43,605 nt of DNA, from the NCBI GenBank assembly GCA_030673825.1, contig JAUTCS010000158.1, positions 1 to 43,605 on the forward strand, written 5' to 3'. Position 1 is the stretch's first letter. Every line of letters starts with the position of its first letter. A program made the translations under genes and the position numbers. Shown in pieces: positions 8,445-17,858 of the stretch. The notes under the pieces were generated by a model that saw only the letters and a program-made list of their open reading frames with translations, was not told the origin of the DNA and did not search any database. Origin of the DNA: Verrucomicrobiota bacterium JB024 (lineage in GTDB: Bacteria > Verrucomicrobiota > Verrucomicrobiia > Opitutales > Cerasicoccaceae).

Positions 8445-8562
8445 TTTAGATTTTCAAAAAATAATTCACGCCGGACGAGACCGCCAAGGTCCTCCCTCCG
8501 GCCATACCTGATCCCAGCCACCTTTCACGGGAGGCATTTTCCAAACTCACACTCAGAGCTCC

Positions 8563-9228
8563 TCACGGCACGCCGTACCAGAAATCCCAGGAGGGCGTTC
8601 CGCGCGGTCCGGCCTCCGTCGGGATTTCGTCCAGAGGGCGCGCCTCCACATGGCCGTCGTAAAACAGAATGTTGGCCTTGTCTGCGTGGATGGGGTAAGG
8701 CAGTTGGGAAATTTGCAGGCAGATGTAGTTATACCGGCCGTTTTTGATCACCCCGTCGGCCACCGCCATGGTATTGCCCGGATTGATCAGTTGGTCCCGG
8801 GTTAGCCCCGGCGTATGCCGCATGGCGGATTCATTATAGCTGTACGTCCGGTCGATATCCCGAAGTTCCAGATAGCTCCTTGTCTCGTCACAGCCGTGAT
8901 AGGGACGCTTCGCCAGGCTTCCGTACACCGACATCGAAACCTCATCCAGCCACGAAGAGATGCCGGCGGGGAAATCCGCGGTCCTGGGGATCAGCTTGCC
9001 GTTGTTTTCCTGGGCGTACATGTCAAAATCGAAGCTGATCTGCCGCAGGTTGGCGATGCACTGCATGGAGTGGGCCTTCGTCCGCACGTTTGTCACGCCG
9101 ACGATGATAAGGGTACTGAGGATGCTGATCACCAGAATCACCGCCAGCAGTTCTATCAGCGAGAACCCCGGGCGGTTTTTCCGGGCTTTATGGAGGTGGA
9201 GTTGGAGTCTTGTCGCTTGGGGAGCCAT
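8563..9228 (-). CDS. type II pseudopilin-like protein with H-X9-DG C-terminal motif
   Basis: 221 residues. A short basic leader is followed by the prepilin cleavage/methylation site PG-FSLIELLAVILVISIL and a hydrophobic helix, as in type II secretion and type IV pilin subunits. The C-terminus has HADKANILFYDGHVEA, which fits the H-X9-DG motif of the processing-associated domain common in Planctomycetota, Verrucomicrobiota and Lentisphaerota pseudopilins. The start at 9228 gives the normal leader; the frame upstream overlaps the preceding gene in a different phase. It lies 23 bases after the GH32/43-like gene. A related pseudopilin sits next to the transporter of the right arm (23484-24179). 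Confidence 0.88.
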   Translation of the reverse strand: MAPQATRLQLHLHKARKNRPGFSLIELLAVILVISILSTLIIVGVTNVRTKAHSMQCIANLRQISFDFDMYAQENNGKLIPRTADFPAGISSWLDEVSMSVYGSLAKRPYHGCDETRSYLELRDIDRTYSYNESAMRHTPGLTRDQLINPGNTMAVADGVIKNGRYNYICLQISQLPYPIHADKANILFYDGHVEARPLDEIPTEAGPRGTPSWDFWYGVP

Positions 9229-9251
9229 GGGCGTAAGGGGTGGGGGTAAAT

Positions 9252-10220
9252 TCACGATAATGTTCTGATACCGTCCTCTTCGAAAGCCACCGGTATCGGA
9301 TCGCTGATGTAGGATTCTCCGCCCTCGGCCCACACGGTACCCAGGCAGTAATCGACGCCCTTGAAGCTCAGCAGTTGGCAGGCATAGGGCTGGACGGGGT
9401 CGGCGGGGCTGAACAGCGTGGGACGGGCGGGAGGACGGTAAGGGCCGCGCAGTTGATGCGACATCAGGACAAAGGTCGAGGGCCCGTGGTTGACCGCCGG
9501 GTCGAGATTCCACGGAAGCGAGGACAAGACCTTGGCCCACTCGCCGTTCACCTCGATCAGTGCACGTGCCCCGGGCAGGAGCAATTGCGGAAAGGCCGAG
9601 AACACCAGGTAGAATTTTCCGTTCCGGTGGTAAATCTGCGGGCACTCCATCTCCTGGCTGAAAGGATAAATATCCGGAGGCGGCAAGAGTGTCCATATCT
9701 TCAAGTCATCCGAGACGGCCCAGCCGACCGTCCCGTGAGAGCTGTCCGCTGCGTGTGAGCGGCTTGCGCACACGATCTGATGCCAGAGCCCACCATGGTA
9801 AAATACAAACGGGTCCCGCCAGTGCAGAGCCTTGCGCAGCCCGGTGCTCATCAACTCGTAGTCATGCCCGTCGCAGGTGGTCGTGGGATTGCCGACATGA
9901 CGTGTCCACGTAAACAGGTCGTTCGACCAGGCCATGCCCGTCTCAGCCTTACCGCTGCTCGTGTAGGCCATCGCGTACCCCTCCGGCGTCTTCACCGTCG
10001 TGCCCGTGGCGAGCGTCTCATCCCAACTTCCGGTCTTGCCCCGTCGCAGCGCCAGATCGTGGACCGTCCACTCGATCAGGTCCGTGCTGCTGGCGTGTCC
10101 GATATCCCAGGCGGTGTGAGCGGGTATGTCGCTCGCGCAGGTCAGGTAATACGCATGCGCCACGTCTGCCTCGGCGTAAAACCAGGCGTCACCAATAATG
10201 TTGTTCGGGTGTTTGAGCAT
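9252..10220 (-). CDS. five-bladed beta-propeller glycosidase, GH32/GH43-like (beta-fructosidase superfamily)
   Basis: 322 residues with no signal peptide, so probably cytoplasmic. Features in order: an Asp-rich first blade (GDAWFYAEAD, residues 10-19) where GH32/43 enzymes place the nucleophile or base; GHASSTDLIEWTVHD (41-55, like H..S.DL..W of GH32); WRDPFVF (134-140, RDP motif with the stabilising Asp); MECPQIYHRNGKFYLVFSA (191-209, ECP motif with the acid/base Glu). It starts five bases after the stop of the heparinase-like lyase, so the two are one operon. It would trim imported oligosaccharides. Assignment between GH32, GH43 and neighbouring families is open. Confidence 0.72.
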   Translation of the reverse strand: MLKHPNNIIGDAWFYAEADVAHAYYLTCASDIPAHTAWDIGHASSTDLIEWTVHDLALRRGKTGSWDETLATGTTVKTPEGYAMAYTSSGKAETGMAWSNDLFTWTRHVGNPTTTCDGHDYELMSTGLRKALHWRDPFVFYHGGLWHQIVCASRSHAADSSHGTVGWAVSDDLKIWTLLPPPDIYPFSQEMECPQIYHRNGKFYLVFSAFPQLLLPGARALIEVNGEWAKVLSSLPWNLDPAVNHGPSTFVLMSHQLRGPYRPPARPTLFSPADPVQPYACQLLSFKGVDYCLGTVWAEGGESYISDPIPVAFEEDGIRTLS

Positions 10221-10225
10221 GGCTG

Positions 10226-12952
10226 TCAGCGGGAAACGCCGGTGGGTTCTTTCTGTGTGAGGACCGAGTTTCGGTTTGATTCCGGCTGGGCCGTTCCCAG
10301 GTTCAGGGCGTGGTCAGCCCCGCTTGTAAAGGTCACTTGGCCGGGTACCACGTTTTGGATCTGCAATTCCTCCGCATTCAAGGCCACGCCCGACAGCCCC
10401 GCTGCCAGCGGGTACCCCTCGTGGTCCGAGAGGAGGTAGGCATACTGGCCGTCCAGCTCTGAGCTTTCGCTCAGCCAGACGATGCAGGTATAGCGGTCGT
10501 CGGTAAGCTCGATTTTACCGGGAGCCAATTCGATGGCTAAGAAAACGCCGGGGTCGTCTTCGGCAGAGCCGATGCGGGCCGCGTTGAGAAAGGTGTTCGA
10601 CGGGACGGCGGCGGAACGCTGTGCCAGGTGATAACCGCGCTGCTGAGGGCGTGAGTGCGTCGGCGAGTAGAGTTCCGTTTCGACGATGGTGGGTTCAACC
10701 ACCGTTTCGTCCACCGCCGATAGCAGACGCAGGCTGAGGCGCGCCGGGCCGTTCACGATTTCGAATTCGCCGGGCTCCACCTCTTCGGCCGCCGTGTCGG
10801 AGTGCCACCGCCATTCATAGACATGCGGGATGTCGGCGCTCATCGTATCGGCGACGACGAGAAAGCGCCCGGCCACCAGCACCAGCTCGCGCTTCAACTC
10901 CGTGAGCTGGAAGGCTTCGTCATAAGCGGTATCGAAGATGGCCGTCGCCGCCGCGATCTGCGAGTCGAGCCAGACATCTTCCAGCCGGATGTCCTCGTAG
11001 GCCTCGTAGGGCTCCTCAAAAGTGTACCAGGGCGTTCCGCCTTTTTTCTGGCCGACACCATCGACCAGAATACTGTTGTGATGGGCGGTTTCCTTCTTGC
11101 CGAGGTAGGCGGTGTCATTGGCCAGAAACGCGCCGTGGGCGAACAGGACAAAGCTCCCCGCGTCCGGGTGGGCGTGGCTGAAGTTACTCGAGGCGTGCGG
11201 GTGTTGCTTCAGGAAATCGGCCATATGGTGCCCGGCGGGAGGCCCGGACTTGAAGGCGAGGGCGGTTGCCTCGGGATCATCCCAGCTCCCGCGCCAGTGC
11301 ACCACCTCCATATCGGAAAAATAGCGGTACGGCTTCTCCTCGGGTATGACCTCGGACTGAGCGAATTCCTCCAATAGCCGGGGCTGGTTGAGCAGCAGCC
11401 CGAAAATCGTATCCATGCGCCGAGTGACCGGCTGGTCTGCGATGAGGCTGCGTACCATCTGGCGCGAAGTCGCGCTGTCAGCCCGGTGGTTCAGCAGCAG
11501 GACGGACGTTTTCAGGATGTGCGTCGGATAGGTGTGCCAAGGCCAGTCGTAGCCCTCCTGAAAGCCGTCCCCGGCTTCGACACGGGGACCGGCGTCGCCG
11601 AAATCGAATGCGAAGTCCGGGTCCGGCAAAAAGATATGCGCCAGGTAGGCGGCTTCCTGTTGATAGTCCTCCGGCGAGACGAGCTCCTCCCCATAGGTTT
11701 TTTCCAGCGCCTCCGAGGCGATGAACAGATAACGCTGGTAGCCCCAGTAGGAAACGGATTCAAAACACCAGGCATCCTGCGGGAGCGATGCCTTGACGCG
11801 CCGCAGCACATTGAGACTCCAGACCGCGCACATTTCCGCCTCGGGCAGCTCACCGGCCAAGGTGCAGGCCGCCGTTAGCAGACCCGCCACCGGCGTAAAG
11901 AAATGATTCTGCATGTAGGCGTAGCGATCCACGTTCAGCAGATCGACATAGGTCTGGATAGTCTGCCGGATGAGGGCCGTGCGCAGCGCCTGGACGAGCG
12001 GCTCGGGAGCATCCGCTTCTAGAAGGTCGTAGGCGAGCGAGAGGTAGACCAGCACGTCCCCTGCGATGAGGTCGTCGGCATTGTCGTACAGGCGCTGGAT
12101 GATCACGGGCTGGAAATCCTCCAGGTAGGGCACGGCCTGCATGAGCGCGTCGAGGTACTGCGGTTGCTCTGTCACCGCGTAGGCAGCGGCCAACTTGGCG
12201 AAAATCCCCGTCGCCGTCTGCGGGTTGGTCAAGCTGGCCGGGGCCGCCTGGAAATAATGAACCTCGTCTCCATTTCTTTTGGGCAGAAGTTCGCGGAACT
12301 CCCCCGGGTGGGCCTGATAATACTCCCGAACAGCCTCCAGGTCTGATCCAGAAACGATCAGGCGCGGGTGCTCTCCGGCCACGCCGTTGAGCAGATGCAG
12401 TTCCCCAGCGGCCAGCTCGTTGCGTGCGGCGCTCATCGGGGGCGGGTTGGCCGCGACGTATTTGTTGTCGAGCAACACGACCTGACTGATTCGGACAGCT
12501 CTCAGCGGGGCGCCGTCATCGCCGAAGCAGACCTGCGTGAGAACATCGCCCTTGCCCAGCTTGCCACCGCCCGCCACGGCCAGCGTCTTCAGGGGGATAG
12601 CGAGCCAGTTCGGCCCGGTCTCCAGCGGTGCCTTGACCGTGGCGGATTTTCCGTCCTGTGTTGTGACTTCGAGCGCGAGCTGGCTGGGTGGGTTGGATAG
12701 ATCGGTGTCCACCGTCAACCCGATGCATAAGACCAGGCTCTCGCCATAGGGCACCTCCGGTGTAAACCGAAGCACGCTCGACCCTGAATCTGCGGCTTCC
12801 GGCTGGGAGCCCCACCATGATCCAACGATAGCACCGTTTCGGGACACCGGAGCCGTGTCCATCGTCGAGATATCGGCGCGGCAGCCGGGGTTGCCCAGAA
12901 GAATCAAGGCGCAGGCCAGAGCCGCCATCTGATATGGGTAGTTTCGGATCAT
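10226..12952 (-). CDS. secreted heparinase II/III-like polysaccharide lyase
   Basis: 908 residues with an N-terminal hydrophobic signal (MAALACALILLGNPGC). A beta-sandwich-like segment (about 30-170) precedes the alpha/alpha-toroid part (about 195-530), which contains MQNHFFTPVAG (Asn-His near 350) and the aromatic stretch ESVSYWGYQRY. The C-terminal beta-sandwich carries NFSHAHPDAGSFVLFAHG (His near 593 and 595) and HHNSILVDGVGQ, hallmarks of heparinase II/III-like lyases. Members of this superfamily (for example PL12, PL15, PL17, PL21) cleave uronic-acid polymers by beta-elimination. The ATG at 12952 is chosen over a GTG 18 bases upstream. The preceding PEP-CTERM gene ends 36 bases after... 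its stop lies 36 bases upstream of this start. Target polymer is not determined. Confidence 0.8.
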   Translation of the reverse strand: MIRNYPYQMAALACALILLGNPGCRADISTMDTAPVSRNGAIVGSWWGSQPEAADSGSSVLRFTPEVPYGESLVLCIGLTVDTDLSNPPSQLALEVTTQDGKSATVKAPLETGPNWLAIPLKTLAVAGGGKLGKGDVLTQVCFGDDGAPLRAVRISQVVLLDNKYVAANPPPMSAARNELAAGELHLLNGVAGEHPRLIVSGSDLEAVREYYQAHPGEFRELLPKRNGDEVHYFQAAPASLTNPQTATGIFAKLAAAYAVTEQPQYLDALMQAVPYLEDFQPVIIQRLYDNADDLIAGDVLVYLSLAYDLLEADAPEPLVQALRTALIRQTIQTYVDLLNVDRYAYMQNHFFTPVAGLLTAACTLAGELPEAEMCAVWSLNVLRRVKASLPQDAWCFESVSYWGYQRYLFIASEALEKTYGEELVSPEDYQQEAAYLAHIFLPDPDFAFDFGDAGPRVEAGDGFQEGYDWPWHTYPTHILKTSVLLLNHRADSATSRQMVRSLIADQPVTRRMDTIFGLLLNQPRLLEEFAQSEVIPEEKPYRYFSDMEVVHWRGSWDDPEATALAFKSGPPAGHHMADFLKQHPHASSNFSHAHPDAGSFVLFAHGAFLANDTAYLGKKETAHHNSILVDGVGQKKGGTPWYTFEEPYEAYEDIRLEDVWLDSQIAAATAIFDTAYDEAFQLTELKRELVLVAGRFLVVADTMSADIPHVYEWRWHSDTAAEEVEPGEFEIVNGPARLSLRLLSAVDETVVEPTIVETELYSPTHSRPQQRGYHLAQRSAAVPSNTFLNAARIGSAEDDPGVFLAIELAPGKIELTDDRYTCIVWLSESSELDGQYAYLLSDHEGYPLAAGLSGVALNAEELQIQNVVPGQVTFTSGADHALNLGTAQPESNRNSVLTQKEPTGVSR

Positions 12953-12988
12953 GGAGTTACGGGGCAACACGGGGCGAGGGGCTTTGGC

Positions 12989-13789
12989 TCAGGCGACCGT
13001 CTTGCGGATGGAGCGACGGCGCAGAAAGAACAACAGGGCGCACAGTCCGCCGATCAACGAGTAGCTCGAAGCTTCGGGGATATTGGCATCCTGAACCACA
13101 ATGTTGTCCACCCAGATATCAAGGATCGTGTCCGTACTCGGGCTGATGAAGTTGATCATCGACAGCGGTGTGCCTTTAGCGAGTCCTCCGGAGCGGCCCA
13201 GATTGTCTCCGACCAGGGTGGTGCCGACCCATACGTCCATCGTATTGGCATCCAGCGTCGAAACAAAGGAGCCGATATTATAGGAATACGGGGACGCGGT
13301 ATTGTTATAAATAATGGTCACGTGGTCCACGGTGCCCAGGGTGTTGTTGGAGAGGATGCTTCCCTGTCCCATGTTCGGCAGCGTTGAGTACACGCGCTGT
13401 CCGGAGGTGGTGCCGCTGGCCAGCCGGATCGCGAAGGCGGTAGAGCCGTTGGAGTTGCCTGTGCCGATGCGGAAGTTCACGCCACCTGTCATTGCCGAGG
13501 GGATGGAGAAGTCGAACGAGATCATCCCTTGATCCGGCATCACCAGCGTCTTGGAGGCGATATTGGCGCCGCCGTCGCTGCCGGTTTGGCTCATCTCAAG
13601 ATATTGGTTATTTGGTCCGAACAGGCTTCCGCTGTCTGCGACGACAGTGGCATTGCCGGAGGTCGACCAGTTGTCGCCTTTTGGCAGCGGACCCGGTTCG
13701 TACGAGTTGAAGTCGTCGCTGAATATCACGTCTGCCTGGCAGACCGATAAAACCGAGAAGATAAAAACGATAAGGCTGGTTGTTTTCAT
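12989..13789 (-). CDS. secreted concanavalin/LamG-like protein with PEP-CTERM anchor
   Basis: 266 residues: signal peptide MKTTSLIVFIFSVLSVCQA, then a beta-sandwich-like body (DDFNSYEPGPLP, NNQYLEMSQ, ISFDFSIPSAMTGGVNFRIG, GTVDHVTIIYNN). The C-terminal sorting tail is IPEASSYSLIGG, a hydrophobic segment and RRRSIRKTVA. It is clearly paralogous to the protein at 21646-22416 in the right arm (shared DF..Y.PG.LP, R.GN...N..TAFAI.L, LGTV.H.T...NN). It probably binds carbohydrate or contributes to the cell surface. It follows the 2-hydroxyacid dehydrogenase by 169 bases. Confidence 0.83.
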   Translation of the reverse strand: MKTTSLIVFIFSVLSVCQADVIFSDDFNSYEPGPLPKGDNWSTSGNATVVADSGSLFGPNNQYLEMSQTGSDGGANIASKTLVMPDQGMISFDFSIPSAMTGGVNFRIGTGNSNGSTAFAIRLASGTTSGQRVYSTLPNMGQGSILSNNTLGTVDHVTIIYNNTASPYSYNIGSFVSTLDANTMDVWVGTTLVGDNLGRSGGLAKGTPLSMINFISPSTDTILDIWVDNIVVQDANIPEASSYSLIGGLCALLFFLRRRSIRKTVA

Positions 13790-13958
13790 AGTGGGGTCGA
13801 GGTTGGGTTTCGGTGATTGAGTTTTGGAAAAGTATGCGTCCTGCGAAAAATCAGCCGTTTTGCTTCGTGCTGAGGCCTGTCATTATGATTCGGGTAGTTC
13901 GAAGCGTAAATGAGGATTTATTCGGCATGAGAGTTATCTTCACATGGGCGTGGACCGG

Positions 13959-15014
13959 TCACGTCGCCCGGTCGTAAATATCAAGGGTGACGACCCCGTC
14001 CAAGGGAACGCCGTCCATGTACTTGCGGACGTTTTCGAGCACGAAGTTCCCGCAGGTCCGGTATTGATCCGCCGCCGGGCCGCCGATGTGCGGCGAGGCG
14101 ATGAGGTGATCGACGTGCATCAGCGGAGCTCCGGCATGCAACGGCTCTTGCCGGGCCACGTCCAGTGCGACGCGGATGCGCCCGGACTGGGCCTCCCGCA
14201 CCAGTGCCTCTTCCTCTACGACATGGCCGCGTCCTACATTGACGAAGACGGCATGATCCGGCAGGCAGGCCAGTACCTCGGCCGTTACTGAGCCTTCGGT
14301 GTCCAACCGCAGGGCCTCGCACTCGAAAAGAACTTCGCTGGTGCGGAACAACTCCTCCAGCGACTGGCACGGAGTCACGCCGTCCCGGCACATCAAGGCC
14401 CGGGGCACCCCGGCTGAATAGGCTGTGACCTCGACGTCGAAGGGCCGCAGGATATCCAGAATGCAACGGGCGATCGTTCCGTACCCGTGGATGCCAACCC
14501 GCTTGCCGCGCAGGACCATCGTCTGCAGGTAAAAGGCCGGGCGGGGGATGGAGGGGGAGTTGAAAATAGCCTGCTTCCACTGTCCCAGATTTCGCAGCGC
14601 GGCCAAGGCCAGCAGGACGGCATGCTCGGCTACCGACCACGCCACAATGTTCCCCCAGTTGGTAACCCGTCCGCCCTTTTCCAGAAACTCACGGGGCACC
14701 AGGTGCCGTATCGATCCCGCCGCGTATGCCACATATTGGAGCGCGCATTTCTCGTTGCGGATATGGCTCAGGGGGATGGGTGGCGTGCGCCAGGCTGCCA
14801 GGATGATTGTCGGGTTAACCTTCGCCAATAGCGCGGGCCAGTCGCCGGAAATCAGTGTCTCGTCCGAAAGCTGGTGGCACGTGACCTGCGTTTCCAGATC
14901 GCCCAGCGAATCCCCCAGGAAAAGCTGTCTTTCCTCCCCTGACATGGCCACGAGGAGAGTTTGGTTCGAGGCTGTGGGGGAGGCGTCGGTCGCAGAGGCT
15001 AAAGGCTGTGGCAT
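13959..15014 (-). CDS. D-isomer-specific 2-hydroxyacid dehydrogenase (left-arm copy)
   Basis: 351 residues. Rossmann NAD-binding motif GIHGYGTIARCIL (about 174-186). Catalytic triad of the family: Arg262 in VNVGRG, Glu290 in DVARQEP and His309 in SPHIGG. The N-terminal half keeps the family stretch NWGNIVAWSVAEHAVLLALAALR. The enzyme should interconvert a 2-oxo acid and a D-2-hydroxy acid with NAD(P)H. In a uronate locus a sugar-derived oxo acid is plausible but unproven. A LacI-type operator (15061-15074) lies 46 bases upstream of its ATG, between it and the LacI gene. The right arm has a paralogue in the same position after its LacI gene. Confidence 0.88.
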   Translation of the reverse strand: MPQPLASATDASPTASNQTLLVAMSGEERQLFLGDSLGDLETQVTCHQLSDETLISGDWPALLAKVNPTIILAAWRTPPIPLSHIRNEKCALQYVAYAAGSIRHLVPREFLEKGGRVTNWGNIVAWSVAEHAVLLALAALRNLGQWKQAIFNSPSIPRPAFYLQTMVLRGKRVGIHGYGTIARCILDILRPFDVEVTAYSAGVPRALMCRDGVTPCQSLEELFRTSEVLFECEALRLDTEGSVTAEVLACLPDHAVFVNVGRGHVVEEEALVREAQSGRIRVALDVARQEPLHAGAPLMHVDHLIASPHIGGPAADQYRTCGNFVLENVRKYMDGVPLDGVVTLDIYDRAT

Positions 15015-15060
15015 GTCGGAAACCTAGCACAGGCCCCGCACCCGCGAAATCCTTTGCTCT

Positions 15061-15074
15061 CTGACACAGTTCAA
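15061..15074. promoter_or_regulatory. LacI-type operator, site a
   Basis: CTGACACAGTTCAA, matching the locus consensus YTCACACAGTTGAG. It lies between LacI (minus) and the 2-hydroxyacid dehydrogenase (minus), 46 bases before the latter's start, equivalent to site c in the right arm. Confidence 0.6.
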
Positions 15075-15114
15075 ATCTGATGGTTAAAGAGATCTAGCCT
15101 CCTCTTAGATTGGC

Positions 15115-16149
15115 TCAAATCGTACTGCCTGGATTCCACTTTCCCTCGACGTGGATGCGCTGAGGAGAGTCCGGGACACCCCGTTCTCCCCGGTGCATCG
15201 CAGCCACGACAAAGTCCATCGCGACCGCGCCGATCCGGACGCTGTCCTCGACGATGCCGCTCATCCGCGCATCCGGCGCGGGCAGGCACGGCGAAGCCAC
15301 CGCGATATCTTCCGGCACTCGCTTGCCCATTGCGGCCAGCACTTTGAGCGTCCGGACGTCCTCGACCATGATCGCATCGAGGCGGTTATCTTCCAGCCAG
15401 GCGGAAAAACGTTCCAGCGTCGCCGGCTCCTCCAGTATCTCGGCTGAATAATCCAGAAACGGTGGAATGTAATCTGAACTGGGGGCCAGTGGCCGGTTGA
15501 CGAGATAACCCGCCAGGTAGTTGCCGTTCGACCGCTCAATACTCACGCGCGCCATGGCCAGCCCGATACGCTCGTAGCCGAGGCCGCGCAGCCGATGGTA
15601 TAACTCCTGGGCGGCCAGGTAATGGGCTGCCGCCGTCATGTGCAGCCGGGGAGAAACGAGACTGTACCCGAAGGTGACGAGGGAGTAGTTCTCCCACGCC
15701 AACTCCATCCGCATGTGCGGCGCTGGTTGCGGGCACAGCAGAATCCCGCGTATATTACGGGCAGCGAAAATCGACATCAGGCGTTTGGTCGGCTGGACCG
15801 TTTCGTTCGCATCGAAGATATCCAACTGATAACCGTGCCGCCGCGCCTGCTCCGCCGCACCCTTGAAATAGTCGGAGTAGTGTGTGCTTTGGCGCCACTC
15901 AAACGAACCGCTGCTGTTGTGGAGCCAGGCGAGGGTCCCATGAAAAGCGGCCGGTCGACGGGACGCCCGGTAGATCGACAGGGCCGACAGCATCGGATCT
16001 GGCGCGTAGCCCATCCGTTTGGCAATGGCGAGGATGCGCTCTTTGGTCGTCGAGGCAATGGACGCGTGATTCGAAAACGCCATCGACACCGTCGAACGGG
16101 CGACGCCCGCCTCTTTGGCGATGTCCTTCTGAGAAACACGTTTTCCCAT
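15115..16149 (-). CDS. LacI-family transcriptional regulator (left-arm copy)
   Basis: 344 residues. N-terminal HTH VSQKDIAKEAGVARSTVSMAFSNH followed by the hinge region (GYAPDPMLSALSIYR). The periplasmic-binding-protein-like sensor domain follows from about residue 65. The ATG at 16149 puts the HTH at the very N-terminus as in relatives; a TTG 42 bases upstream would add a non-family extension. It is paralogous along its full length to the regulator at 19393-20439 (shared ARNI.GILLCPQP, WEN, VTFGY, RVPED, HRGERG). The two presumably bind the same or overlapping operators. It lies downstream of the sulfatase by 176 bases and upstream of the dehydrogenase by 100. Confidence 0.9.
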   Translation of the reverse strand: MGKRVSQKDIAKEAGVARSTVSMAFSNHASIASTTKERILAIAKRMGYAPDPMLSALSIYRASRRPAAFHGTLAWLHNSSGSFEWRQSTHYSDYFKGAAEQARRHGYQLDIFDANETVQPTKRLMSIFAARNIRGILLCPQPAPHMRMELAWENYSLVTFGYSLVSPRLHMTAAAHYLAAQELYHRLRGLGYERIGLAMARVSIERSNGNYLAGYLVNRPLAPSSDYIPPFLDYSAEILEEPATLERFSAWLEDNRLDAIMVEDVRTLKVLAAMGKRVPEDIAVASPCLPAPDARMSGIVEDSVRIGAVAMDFVVAAMHRGERGVPDSPQRIHVEGKWNPGSTI

Positions 16150-16325
16150 GCCGTTGGCGGCAGCAATCCACAGATTCAAGCGCCTTGTCAAGCTGCTTCA
16201 CATTCGGGGAGGGGAAGCCGCCTGGACCTGACAATGGTCCGACACCTGAGTCTGCGCAATCTCGTGCTGGTGTTGCCTGGACGCACAAAGGTCTCGCTTA
16301 GCCTTTAAAGGCGAACTTTCGCTCA

Positions 16326-17774
16326 TCACTGTGTCATCTGTTTGCGCAGATGAGACAGGCAGGGATACTGCGGACGGCCGGCGATAAGGCGTTGGCTATC
16401 GGTAAAGCCTTCCTCCCGTCCTTCCAGTTCCTTGATAAGTACCTGCCGCCAATGAGCAGTTCGTCCCGGGCGCGTGGTTGAGAGGTCGTGTAGCTCATCG
16501 GGGTCCTCATCCAGATCGAAGAGCTGTTCGCGATCCCACTGGCTGAACCAGATGTATTTTTCGTGGCCATCGGTCAGCCACTGGGTTGACGAATCGCCGA
16601 AGCTGATATGCTCGCCGTGCAGGTGCGTGCGCCAGTCCGCAGTTTCACCGCGGGCAAGGGGAAGGAAACTGCGTCCCTCGACCACATCCGGCACCGGCAG
16701 TCCTGCGCAGGAGAGGAGGGTGGGCATCACATCCCGCAGTTCGACCGGCTCGTTAATACGGGAACCGGCTTGTATCCCGCACCCGGGCGGTCCCTTGAGG
16801 ATAAGGGGTACGCGGCTCGAACCTTCGTAGGGCAGAAACTTACGGTACAGGTGGTGATCCCCCAATAGTTCACCATGGTCGGAGACAAAGCAGACATAGC
16901 AGTCCCGGTGCAGGCTGAACTCCTCCAAGGCTTCCAGAAAGCGGTTGATCTGGTGGTCGATGTGGAGCAGGTGTCCGTAGTATCCTGCGCGCGCCAGCCG
17001 GAGCTGGTCTGGCTTGAGCAGCCCGGCGTTCAGGTCCGCGCGGTGAGAGGTATGAGTGGACTGGAAGATGTCCGTCCAGTCGCCCACGGGGGGATCGGTC
17101 ATCGGCATGTCCAGGCATTGCTCAAAAGCCCATGCCGGGGGGTCGAGAGGGGGATGAGGGCGGTGAAAGGACAGGTAGAGGAAGAAGGGGCGTCGCGGGT
17201 CGCGTCGTGTCAGAAAGTTGATCGATTGTGTCACCACCCAATTGGTGGGGTGGAGATGTTCGGGTTTGTCCCACGGACGGGCGGTGAGGGCGTTGCAGTT
17301 CAGGCCGTGCTCGAAGTAGTCAGCGTCTGGGCTGAAACGCTCACGTAGCCAGGGGACATAGTCGTCCACAGATTCCCAGGTCCGGTCCCGTCGCCGTCCG
17401 AAGTGCATGTAGCCATCGTGGAGAAGCACGTTTTCGAAGCCGAGGCGCTCGCGTTCCGGATAGGCGTGCATCTTGCCAACGGCCTGAGTCTGATAGCCAT
17501 GGCGAGTGAACTCGCCTGCCAGCGTGACCGGGTAGTTCCATGGCACACCGTCCTGATAACCTACTCGTCCGTGTGAACGTGGTGTCAGCCCTGTGTGCAG
17601 CGCAGCACGTGCGGGGATGCAGCTGGGTGTGGCTGCATAAGCGCGTCCGAAGCGAGCCCCTTCCTGGGCCAGGCTGTCTAGGTAGGGCGTGCGGACTGTC
17701 GGGTGGTCTTCGATACCGAGGCAGTCGCCACGCCATTGATCGACATTAATAAGGATAATATGGGGCTTTCTCAT
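16326..17774 (-). CDS. type I sulfatase (formylglycine-dependent, CxPxR)
   Basis: 482 residues, normal family length. The N-terminus IILINVDQWRGDCLG supplies metal ligands. The sulfatase signature SCIPARAALHTGLTPRSHG has Cys52-Ile-Pro-Ala-Arg56, where the Cys is converted to formylglycine, so a maturase (FGE or anSME) is needed elsewhere in the genome. VGKMHAYP and FVSDHGELLGDHHLYRKF provide further active-site residues. No clear signal peptide is visible, so it may act in the cytoplasm on imported oligosaccharides, or use another export route. It is 84 bases downstream of the putative lipoprotein gene in the same operon. It implies a sulfated substrate. Confidence 0.92.
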   Translation of the reverse strand: MRKPHIILINVDQWRGDCLGIEDHPTVRTPYLDSLAQEGARFGRAYAATPSCIPARAALHTGLTPRSHGRVGYQDGVPWNYPVTLAGEFTRHGYQTQAVGKMHAYPERERLGFENVLLHDGYMHFGRRRDRTWESVDDYVPWLRERFSPDADYFEHGLNCNALTARPWDKPEHLHPTNWVVTQSINFLTRRDPRRPFFLYLSFHRPHPPLDPPAWAFEQCLDMPMTDPPVGDWTDIFQSTHTSHRADLNAGLLKPDQLRLARAGYYGHLLHIDHQINRFLEALEEFSLHRDCYVCFVSDHGELLGDHHLYRKFLPYEGSSRVPLILKGPPGCGIQAGSRINEPVELRDVMPTLLSCAGLPVPDVVEGRSFLPLARGETADWRTHLHGEHISFGDSSTQWLTDGHEKYIWFSQWDREQLFDLDEDPDELHDLSTTRPGRTAHWRQVLIKELEGREEGFTDSQRLIAGRPQYPCLSHLRKQMTQ

Positions 17775-17858
17775 GTTATATGTTTTAGAAAATGGACTCC
17801 AATAGACAACCTGCTTCGTGCGCTTAACGAGCCGCAGGAATTGAGCATGGATGAGGGC

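Noticed and set aside
16327-16338. TCACTGTGTCAT near the sulfatase stop as an eighth LacI operator
   Set aside because: Shares only the ACTGTGT core; arms do not match, and it overlaps the end of the sulfatase coding sequence. Kept out of the operator list though it could serve the LacI gene.
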